Assembly: GCA_902535165.1 (NCBI GenBank)
Contig: CACASE010000001.1
Location: 62,001 to 126,000, forward strand
DNA from: an uncultured Bacteroidota bacterium
GTDB taxonomy: Bacteria > Bacteroidota > Bacteroidia > Flavobacteriales > Flavobacteriaceae
Direction: 5' to 3'
DNA: 64,000 nucleotides
Part shown: piece after piece, positions 56,103 to 62,673 of the stretch
Numbering within the stretch: position 1 is the first letter of the stretch
How the letters are laid out: every line of letters starts with the position of its first letter
Program-made: the position numbers and the translations under genes
Notes under the pieces: generated by a model
What the model saw: the letters and a program-made list of their open reading frames with translations, nothing else
Told to the model about the DNA's origin: nothing
Database searches by the model: none

Positions 56103-56207
56103 TTAGAGATCGTTATATTTTTTCTTCTCCTCATTATTTACAAATAGAACACTAGCAACAACTAATGCTATTACAATAAGTCCTAATGCAAATAAATATA
56201 TCTCCAT
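56103..56207 (-). CDS. Microprotein 2: 34-residue single-pass membrane protein, tandem paralogue
   Basis: Missed by the ORF track. ATG 56207 to TAA 56103-56105, 34 codons: MEIYLFALGLIVIALVVASV, then FVNNEEKKKYNDL. By direct count 24 of 34 residues match the start of the 55-residue neighbour, including MEIY, LVVASV, FVN, EE and KKYND. Its ATG lies 2 bp after the upstream TAG. Conservation of protein but with a different length shows it is a real duplicated gene. Function unknown; possibly a small subunit of a membrane complex. Confidence 0.7.
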   Translation of the reverse strand: MEIYLFALGLIVIALVVASVLFVNNEEKKKYNDL

Positions 56208-56209
56208 CA

Positions 56210-56380
56210 CTATTTAATTTGTTTTAAGTATACACCTAATGCTAAAATTGATGGCACCCATATCCCAACATATAGACCCTCATCTTTATATCCCGAAAAC
56301 CATAACGCAACAGAGATGATAAATGAAATAAAAACAGCTAGCAATAGCAAATAATCTGATTTTTTATACTTACTAAACAT
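56210..56380 (-). CDS. Microprotein 1: 56-residue two-pass membrane protein
   Basis: Missed by the ORF track. ATG 56380 to TAG 56210-56212, 56 codons: MFSKYKKSDY, a TM helix (about 10-29, LLLLAVFISFIISVALWFSG), a loop YKDEGLY, a second TM (VGIWVPSILALGVYL, about 38-52) and basic end KQIK. First gene of a three-microprotein operon with gaps of 1-2 bp. A full -7 box lies 4 bp before the ATG. Function unknown. Confidence 0.68.
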   Translation of the reverse strand: MFSKYKKSDYLLLLAVFISFIISVALWFSGYKDEGLYVGIWVPSILALGVYLKQIK

Positions 56381-56384
56381 AACT

Positions 56385-56392
56385 CAAAAGTA
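56385..56392 (-). promoter_or_regulatory. Candidate -7 box for the microprotein operon
   Basis: TACTTTTG on the minus strand, a full TAnnTTTG match, only 4 bp before the ATG at 56380, predicting an almost leaderless mRNA. Confidence 0.45.
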
Positions 56393-56412
56393 TTGATAAT
56401 ATAATTAACTTA

Positions 56413-56420
56413 TATATTTG
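56413..56420 (+). promoter_or_regulatory. Candidate -7 box for the 288-residue membrane protein
   Basis: TATATTTG, a full TAnnTTTG match, 27 bp before the ATG at 56448, back to back with the microprotein promoter within a 67-bp gap. Confidence 0.45.
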
Positions 56421-56447
56421 CTATAAAAATAAATATTTTTCTAAACT

Positions 56448-57314
56448 ATGATTGGAGTTATTGAAAACATATTCACCAAAGTTTTTTCAGAAAAAAATCT
56501 TAAAACATTTGAAAAAATAATTCTTATATCCGCTACGCTAGGTTTTATTGTTCACTTGATTTTAATTCTATTGAATAATAATGGATATATTGACCTTTCT
56601 TTTTTTCAGGACAGACTATTTGTAAATCCAATATCAGCAATTTATACTCCTTTTTCATTCATACTTGTTTATGAAGCTTACTTATTAATATATTTTCTCC
56701 CTAGATCATTTACAACTTCAATTGCAAAACAGTTTGAGATCATGTCATTGATTCTAATTAGAAAGATTTTTAAAGATATACCAAATGTAAACCTTGAAGA
56801 CAACTGGTTAAAAAATGAAAATAATCTACAGTTAATATATGACTTATCAGGTGTACTAATTGTTTTTTTCCTAATTTATTTATTTAAAAAACTAAAAGAG
56901 GAGCTACCTAAATTACCAGTCCATCAAAATCTTAAAAGATTTATTGGGTATAAAAAGCTTATAAGTTTATTCTTACTTCCAACCTTGACATTGCTTTGTG
57001 TATTTAGCTTTATAGACTGGTATAATTTTGCATTTTTAGGTATTGGAACAAGCTCTAATATTGATTTTCTGTTTTTTGTTGACTTTTTTACAATATTAAT
57101 CCTAGTTGACGTATTCATTCTATTGATTTCTTTTCAGTATACCGAGAGATACTCTCAACTGATTAGAAATACAGGATTTATCATTTCAACGATATTATTA
57201 AGACTTTCATTTAGTGCAGTCGGTTTAACTAGCTTACTACTACTAGTATCAGGAATTATTTTTGGTTTAATTATTCTACTTATTTACAATAATTGGGAGA
57301 AAGAACACAACTAA
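56448..57314 (+). CDS. Hypothetical polytopic membrane protein
   Basis: 288 residues with six to seven hydrophobic segments (about 23-43, 55-80, 130-147, 165-190, 205-225, 240-280). The most distinctive stretch is YEAYLLIYFLPRSFTTSIAKQFE followed by SLILIRKIFKDI (about 76-115), with regularly spaced basic residues. I recognise no family. It is divergent from the microprotein operon with a shared 67-bp promoter region, and its end touches the Kazal lipoprotein gene. Possible transporter or channel-like protein; unproven. Confidence 0.65.
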   Translation: MIGVIENIFTKVFSEKNLKTFEKIILISATLGFIVHLILILLNNNGYIDLSFFQDRLFVNPISAIYTPFSFILVYEAYLLIYFLPRSFTTSIAKQFEIMSLILIRKIFKDIPNVNLEDNWLKNENNLQLIYDLSGVLIVFFLIYLFKKLKEELPKLPVHQNLKRFIGYKKLISLFLLPTLTLLCVFSFIDWYNFAFLGIGTSSNIDFLFFVDFFTILILVDVFILLISFQYTERYSQLIRNTGFIISTILLRLSFSAVGLTSLLLLVSGIIFGLIILLIYNNWEKEHN

Positions 57315-57316
57315 AG

Positions 57317-57871
57317 TTATTTACAAGGTCCCTCATAGTAATTTAGCACACCATTACAATCTGCAGCTGAACTGTTAGTGTAATTAAAGCCATCACAACC
57401 ACAAACTGGCTCATATATTGTAGGAATTACACAATTTGATGAAATTTTTGAGATATCAATACAGCCAGAAAAATACTTTTCTACAAAATCCTCATATTCC
57501 TTTGATCCATAAGCCATATCTCTTATCTCATAAATAACAGCCCTAACTAATTCAATTGGATCCCTTGTTTCAGGCATTGAAAAAGAGTTGTTATTCATGC
57601 TTAACAAAACATTGTTAGTAGATGAAAGGTCAATAGCAGTATAAAAATAATATCTCAATACATATCCAATACTTAAGTCTGTTGCAGGAAATTTAGCATC
57701 AAAAATAAAAGGATCTGAAATAGTAGTTTTCAAAACTCTATAACCTTTAGAAAAAGATTGATTGATTCTCAAAGCAGGTAGTTCAATATCGCTATTACTA
57801 TTTTCTATCTCAGTGTTTACACTGCAAGAAAAAATTAAAAACATTACTAAAATTTTTATTTTCATTATCAT
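57317..57871 (-). CDS. Lipoprotein with C-terminal Kazal-like domain
   Basis: 184 residues. A signal peptide with lipobox IFSC (Cys about 16). A middle region (about 30-135) of unknown fold, then a Kazal-type domain (about 141-184): CIDISKISSNC, YEPVCGCDGFNYTNS, NYYEGPC. Kazal domains inhibit serine proteases; in bacteria they may also protect against external proteases. The usual NxC position is Ser and the Cys appears four residues later (NSSAADC). Convergent with the 288-residue membrane protein gene (2 bp). Confidence 0.82.
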   Translation of the reverse strand: MIMKIKILVMFLIFSCSVNTEIENSNSDIELPALRINQSFSKGYRVLKTTISDPFIFDAKFPATDLSIGYVLRYYFYTAIDLSSTNNVLLSMNNNSFSMPETRDPIELVRAVIYEIRDMAYGSKEYEDFVEKYFSGCIDISKISSNCVIPTIYEPVCGCDGFNYTNSSAADCNGVLNYYEGPCK

Positions 57872-57888
57872 TTAAGTTATATATTATT

Positions 57889-58641
57889 TTAATTTCTCAT
57901 ATTGGAATAAGTCTTATATGAGGGTTCTTTTGGAGATATGATTTCAAATATTTTTGCTGATTCAATTACTTTAAAATTAATTTCAGAAATGTCATCCACT
58001 TTGATAAATGTTCCTTTTTCAATTGTTGAATCATTATAAGTTAAGCTTCCACAGATAACAAATAATGAATGAATAGAATCGGGATTTATTTTAATTTTAT
58101 GATCTCCACTATCAAATTTATATTCATTAATTAAAATATTCTCTGTATCCATTTTCATTGGTGAATTTGAGCCTTTAATTATCTTTTTTAATATTTTTTC
58201 TGAAACATAAGTTTCGAACTGATTTGATTTATAATCATCATATGATGGGCTAATCTTAAGAGTTTTGGATAAATTTGGGTCAAACCAAATTTGGAAAATT
58301 TCAGAATTATTATCAATCTCCTCAGCATGTGAAATTCCATTTCCAGCTCTAATTATTTGAACGTCTCCTTCCTTTAGGGGAATCCATTTATTTTGTTTCG
58401 TATCAAAATGATTAATATTCCCTTTTAAAACAAAACTGCAAATTTCAAAACCTTGATGAGGATGAAGTCCAATTGTACTTTTTTTACTTGAAGTCCAAGC
58501 ATGTGCCCAATAAAAAAGATTTGAATAGGGTTTCAACTGTCCCCCATCCTGTGGAAAACCAATTGGTTTATTTTCTAAAATTTCACCATTATTAAAACTC
58601 CCACTTGCTTGTTGATTTTTATTAAAAATTTCTACTGGCAT
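57889..58641 (-). CDS. Pirin family protein
   Basis: 250 residues with two cupin halves. Iron-site residues are visible in IGLHPHQGFEICSFVLKG (shown in part) and GISHAEE. Bacterial pirins can act as quercetinase-like oxygenases or redox-sensing regulators; the role here is unknown. Its start overlaps the FMN reductase gene's stop by one base, so the two redox-type genes are coupled. Confidence 0.9.
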   Translation of the reverse strand: MPVEIFNKNQQASGSFNNGEILENKPIGFPQDGGQLKPYSNLFYWAHAWTSSKKSTIGLHPHQGFEICSFVLKGNINHFDTKQNKWIPLKEGDVQIIRAGNGISHAEEIDNNSEIFQIWFDPNLSKTLKISPSYDDYKSNQFETYVSEKILKKIIKGSNSPMKMDTENILINEYKFDSGDHKIKINPDSIHSLFVICGSLTYNDSTIEKGTFIKVDDISEINFKVIESAKIFEIISPKEPSYKTYSNMRN

Positions 58642-59177
58642 TAACTTAAATTTAAGATGAATAATTCTAGAGATTTTTTAAACTCCTTATTTAATTTTGA
58701 ATTTGTTATCCCTTTATTAATTTCAAAATTATCATCAAAGTTTGGTAATGAAAATGCAGGAATACTATATGGGTTCCCTCTTGAAATTCTTTTATGTGCA
58801 ATTTCAAGTACTGTTTTAGCTCCTCTACTACCATCAGATGTTGAAAGCAATAGCATTGGTTTGTTGTACCAAACAATTTTTTCTATTCTTGAAATCCAAT
58901 CAAAAATATTTTTAAAAGCTGCTGTATAAACACTATTGTGCTCAGCAAAGGATATTATAATACCATCTGCACTTTTTATAATTTCTTTAAACTTGAAAGC
59001 TTTTTCAGGGATTCCTTTATCATTTTCATAGTCAATGCTATAGATAGGCATTTCAAAATCATTTAAATCAATAATAATAGAATCAGCATCACTTATTAGG
59101 GAAGCAGCATAAGATGCAAATTGCTTATTAATAGATTTTTTTGAGGAGCTAGCTCCAAATGCAACAATCTTTTTCAT
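58641..59177 (-). CDS. NADPH-dependent FMN reductase family protein
   Basis: 178 residues, flavodoxin-like fold. FMN phosphate loop AFGASSSKKSINKQFA (about 5-20); further FMN contact SFAEHNSVYTAAFKNIFDWISR in part (about 78-95). It reduces FMN or quinone-like substrates with NAD(P)H. It is coupled with the pirin gene downstream and probably forms a two-gene redox unit. Confidence 0.9.
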   Translation of the reverse strand: MKKIVAFGASSSKKSINKQFASYAASLISDADSIIIDLNDFEMPIYSIDYENDKGIPEKAFKFKEIIKSADGIIISFAEHNSVYTAAFKNIFDWISRIEKIVWYNKPMLLLSTSDGSRGAKTVLEIAHKRISRGNPYSIPAFSLPNFDDNFEINKGITNSKLNKEFKKSLELFILNLS

Positions 59178-59230
59178 TAACTAAAATTATATTTTAGATT
59201 TAAAATTTTCAAAAAATATGCCAATATGAC

Positions 59231-59602
59231 TTATTTCTCTTCAAACAAAAATAAGGTTTTCAATTCTGAAGAAGTAAAAGCTAAGTTTTCATAACTACCA
59301 CTGAAATGCAAAATTATTGATTCCATAATCTTTTTATTGCAGCCTTCATTTTTTTTAAATTCAATAAGATTACTATAAAGTTCTTTTTTATTATTGCTTT
59401 TTTTATAGGATTTAATTATTTGAGATATTTGATTTAGAAAAAAATTAATTTGATCTGAATAACACTCTTTTATAAGCTCTAGTGTAAGAAGATTTTTTGG
59501 TCTTCTTCTAAAAGCACTAAAGTAGAAGAGCTTTAATTCTTTCTCTACGGTAAGATAAATTTTATCTGGTAAAGTATTATTCTTTGTTGAAATAGGTTTC
59601 AA
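59231..59602 (-). CDS. Hypothetical cytosolic protein after the ABC ATPase
   Basis: 123 residues, helical and Lys/Glu-rich, with no signal or TM. No family recognised. Its 5' end overlaps the ABC ATPase gene by 26 bp and shares the operon with the DUF5687 permease. It may be an accessory protein of the transporter. The overlap length leaves some doubt about its start: ATG 59602 is the first, and no better downstream ATG before residue 93 exists. Confidence 0.55.
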   Translation of the reverse strand: MKPISTKNNTLPDKIYLTVEKELKLFYFSAFRRRPKNLLTLELIKECYSDQINFFLNQISQIIKSYKKSNNKKELYSNLIEFKKNEGCNKKIMESIILHFSGSYENLAFTSSELKTLFLFEEK

Positions 59603-60275
59603 GATCTTGTAGAGTCTTTTTTGTTTTTTTAATATCCTTAATTACTAGTCCTTTTTCTAATAAAACAATTCTATCTGAAACCTCAGTCACATCTTGTAAA
59701 TCATGACTGGAAACAAGTACAGTTACACCTACTTTTTGGGAAAGAGTCTTTATTATTTTTTTTAATCTAATTTGAGTAGTTGGGTCAAGATTTGCAAATG
59801 GCTCATCTAGAATAATAACCTCTGGGTCTCCAATTAGCGCTGCTACGATTCCAACCTTTTTTTGATTACCCTTAGATAAATCTCTAATAAATTTTTTACC
59901 ACCTAAAATTTCTCCATTAAACAAATCCTCAAATTGCTTTAAAAATTCATCAACCTGCTTTTTTGAAAAGCTTCTCAATTCTCCAACAAAATAAAAATAT
60001 TCCTCCGGCATTAAATAGCTAACTAGAAATGATTCATCAAGAAATGCAGAAGTAAAACTTTTCCAGTCTTCACTATCTCTTACATTTATTCCGTTGTTTA
60101 AAACTTCGCCAGTTGTTGGTTTAATAAGATCTAATAATAAGCTAAATAGTGTTGTTTTACCTGCTCCATTATTTCCAACAAGTCCAAACGTTTGGCCTGA
60201 ATTAATGTCTAAATAATCTATTTTTAAAACGGTTTCTTTACTATACGTTTTTGTAATATTTCTAATTTTTATCAT
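59577..60275 (-). CDS. ABC transporter ATP-binding protein (partner of DUF5687 permease)
   Basis: 232 residues, one NBD. Walker A GLVGNNGAGKTTLF (about 32-45), signature LSKGNQKKVG (degenerate LSGGQ with K, as common in this exporter group), Walker B VIILDEPFANLDP, H-loop VSSHDLQD. It energises the DUF5687 membrane protein encoded 2 bp upstream. Export of an unknown substrate is likely from the family type. Confidence 0.92.
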   Translation of the reverse strand: MIKIRNITKTYSKETVLKIDYLDINSGQTFGLVGNNGAGKTTLFSLLLDLIKPTTGEVLNNGINVRDSEDWKSFTSAFLDESFLVSYLMPEEYFYFVGELRSFSKKQVDEFLKQFEDLFNGEILGGKKFIRDLSKGNQKKVGIVAALIGDPEVIILDEPFANLDPTTQIRLKKIIKTLSQKVGVTVLVSSHDLQDVTEVSDRIVLLEKGLVIKDIKKTKKTLQDLETYFNKE

Positions 60276-60277
60276 AA

Positions 60278-61765
60278 CTAATTTGTTTCCTTATATGCTG
60301 AAAGGGTTGAGTACTTTTCAATTTTATAAGTTTTTATTATAATGTTTAATACTAAGTCTTTAAAAAGAATACCTAAAATACCTATTGATCCAACTGAGAT
60401 ACATCCAATTGTATGACCAAAAAATGTTGATACAGCCCAATATAAAACCAAAGGGAGAACCATCTGAGGTAATGTTAGCAGTAATGTTTTTGAATTAAAA
60501 GCCTTTGAATTTCCCATGGCATTTTTAAATGAATTCAAATCAATTTTGACTTTTGTAAATGCTCCTGCCCACAACGTTAAATAAGAATTCACTCCTAGAT
60601 TAAATAAACCACAGGATAATACTGCAATAAGATGATATGATCCAAAAAAACCATAGATTGGGAGAGCGATAATAGTAGCTATAATTACACCAAAACTACC
60701 TAGATACCACTTTGATTTTAGATAATCAACATATTTAATATTTTGACACATCATAAATGAATAGTGTTGGCTATCCCAACTAGGAACCAAGGCGCAGAAG
60801 GAAAAAATAAATCCTCCTGTTGAAAATAAATATGCAAAAAATAAAAAGGTATCTCCAAGCAAGTCTTCAACACCTAAAAAGATAAGTCCATATAGAATAA
60901 ACAATAAGGACATAAGGGCTGTTGTTCTAGCTCTTTTAGAACGTTTAATAAGTCTAAAATCATTTCTTAAAAAAGTAGACATATCTCCAAATCGATTTAA
61001 AAAATCCAGATTATCTTGCTTTGCTTCCATGACTTTTTTTCTAAGACCAGTATCTATGAAAAAATTATTTTTAAAGAATTGAATTACACTGTAATATGTA
61101 AAGGCTAAAATTATTAGGGGGATAATTACTAATATTTTATCCTCATAAAACATGTAAAATATCCACTCAGAAATAGGATTAAAACTAAAAATCTTAAAAA
61201 AATCTAAAGCATAAACAATAGCCAAAATAACTCCTAATACAATTACAACTCGATCTTTTTTATTTAGATATATATTAAGAAAGTTGGTAATATATAAAAT
61301 CAAATACATGGACAAATTCCAAAGTATAAGCTGAGTTAAATCAAATTTTTCTGGTGAATAAATTGTCAGTGAAAAAACAAGTAGGTATAGAATTGATATT
61401 AAATTGAAAAAAGAGAAAATGGTTTTATTTAATGAAAATCTAATTATTTTATCTCTTTTAATTCTTAATAACAGTAAGGGTTTCATATTTATTATTGGAG
61501 TGGCTTGACCAAAATATCTACCTACAACCCAAAACGCAAAAATGTAAAAAAGCATATTAGAATTTAATAGTAGAAATGGATTTTCCACATCAGCTTCTTG
61601 TTTTATAAATGCTGCTCCACCATTGCCATGAATATATGCCAAACCGATTGTCATAAAAAAAATATAAATGTAGCTAAGCCACATAAATATTTTAGTAGCT
61701 ATTTTTCCTCCTAGTGTGGCTGATCTAAAAAAAGATTTATATTCTAATTTAATTAAATGAAACAA
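60278..61765 (-). CDS. DUF5687 family ABC transporter permease-like protein
   Basis: 495 residues with about ten to twelve predicted membrane helices. The opening FHLIKLEYKSFFRSATLGGKI is typical of Bacteroidota DUF5687 proteins, which pair with an ABC ATPase as here. The start is TTG 61765: the in-frame codon at 61775-61777 reads TAA and no ATG intervenes. The CPBP protease gene lies upstream (28-bp gap). Substrate unknown. Confidence 0.87.
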   Translation of the reverse strand: MFHLIKLEYKSFFRSATLGGKIATKIFMWLSYIYIFFMTIGLAYIHGNGGAAFIKQEADVENPFLLLNSNMLFYIFAFWVVGRYFGQATPIINMKPLLLLRIKRDKIIRFSLNKTIFSFFNLISILYLLVFSLTIYSPEKFDLTQLILWNLSMYLILYITNFLNIYLNKKDRVVIVLGVILAIVYALDFFKIFSFNPISEWIFYMFYEDKILVIIPLIILAFTYYSVIQFFKNNFFIDTGLRKKVMEAKQDNLDFLNRFGDMSTFLRNDFRLIKRSKRARTTALMSLLFILYGLIFLGVEDLLGDTFLFFAYLFSTGGFIFSFCALVPSWDSQHYSFMMCQNIKYVDYLKSKWYLGSFGVIIATIIALPIYGFFGSYHLIAVLSCGLFNLGVNSYLTLWAGAFTKVKIDLNSFKNAMGNSKAFNSKTLLLTLPQMVLPLVLYWAVSTFFGHTIGCISVGSIGILGILFKDLVLNIIIKTYKIEKYSTLSAYKETN

Positions 61766-61793
61766 GTATGCAATTTAAAAAATTATGATCTAT

Positions 61794-62672
61794 TTATTCA
61801 GCAAATTTTTTATAATATTTCCACAAGAAATAAATCATAATCAGTGAAAACAAAATGGACAAATATGAACCCTCAAAACCAAAATCACCACCATTTATAT
61901 TATTATTTTCTATTATTTCAAATTCAATTAATGAGTAGGTATCCATTCCGCTAACATTAAAGCCAAACATTACTTGAAAGAAATTCCAACTCAAATGCAG
62001 TGCAATTGGAAACCAAAGATTTTTTGTGTATACATATGATACTCCAAGTAATATTCCTGCTATAAAAAGCTCTGTAAGTGCAATATAATTTACATTAGGA
62101 TTAAAAAAATGTAAAAGTGAAAAAATTGCAGATGAAATAATTAAAGAAATAATTGGGTTAAATGATTGCAGAAGATTCTTTAAAACATAGCCTCTAACAT
62201 AAGTTTCTTCAGCAACAGAAACTGCTATAAACAATAGAAATAATAAAATAATATTTTTTAAATCGTAATTAAACTCAATAAATTTAATTTCACCTAATAA
62301 TATTAAAATAGTGTAACCAACTGCCATGAGAAGAAGGCCTAGAGTCATGCCTAATATAATATCATTAACCTTTCCTACAAGACTAAAACCTAACTTTATA
62401 AAAGGTTCATTATCCACGAATCTCATCAAGATCCATAAAAGCAATATAACACCAATTAAATCAAAGTATTGAATAATTGTATCAGCAGCCAAGAAATCTC
62501 TCAAATGTTCAATTTCTAAATATTCATCAAAATCAAAGTCAATAATTCCCCTTTCACCAAGTAAGCTTGATAATCCCACTCCAAAGCCTTGAAAAAAAGA
62601 CACAAAAATAAAGAATGGAATAATACTTAAAATGGCTGTAAGCCAGCCCTTGTGGTTGGTAACTTTTTTCAT
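61794..62672 (-). CDS. CPBP family intramembrane metalloprotease
   Basis: 292 residues, about eight TM helices. The CPBP/Abi motifs are EETYVRGYVL (EExxxR, about 156-163), SLLHFFNP and the third His in ALHLSWNFFQ. Homologues act in protein maturation, bacteriocin self-immunity, or as CAAX-type proteases. It lies 1 bp after the serine hydrolase gene and 28 bp before DUF5687, which suggests one operon of envelope or peptide-linked proteins. Confidence 0.9.
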   Translation of the reverse strand: MKKVTNHKGWLTAILSIIPFFIFVSFFQGFGVGLSSLLGERGIIDFDFDEYLEIEHLRDFLAADTIIQYFDLIGVILLLWILMRFVDNEPFIKLGFSLVGKVNDIILGMTLGLLLMAVGYTILILLGEIKFIEFNYDLKNIILLFLLFIAVSVAEETYVRGYVLKNLLQSFNPIISLIISSAIFSLLHFFNPNVNYIALTELFIAGILLGVSYVYTKNLWFPIALHLSWNFFQVMFGFNVSGMDTYSLIEFEIIENNNINGGDFGFEGSYLSILFSLIMIYFLWKYYKKFAE

Positions 62673-62673
62673 A

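Noticed and set aside
56102-56134. N-terminal extension MRRRKNITISK of the 66-residue ORF
   Set aside because: These bases encode the end of the 34-residue microprotein in another frame.
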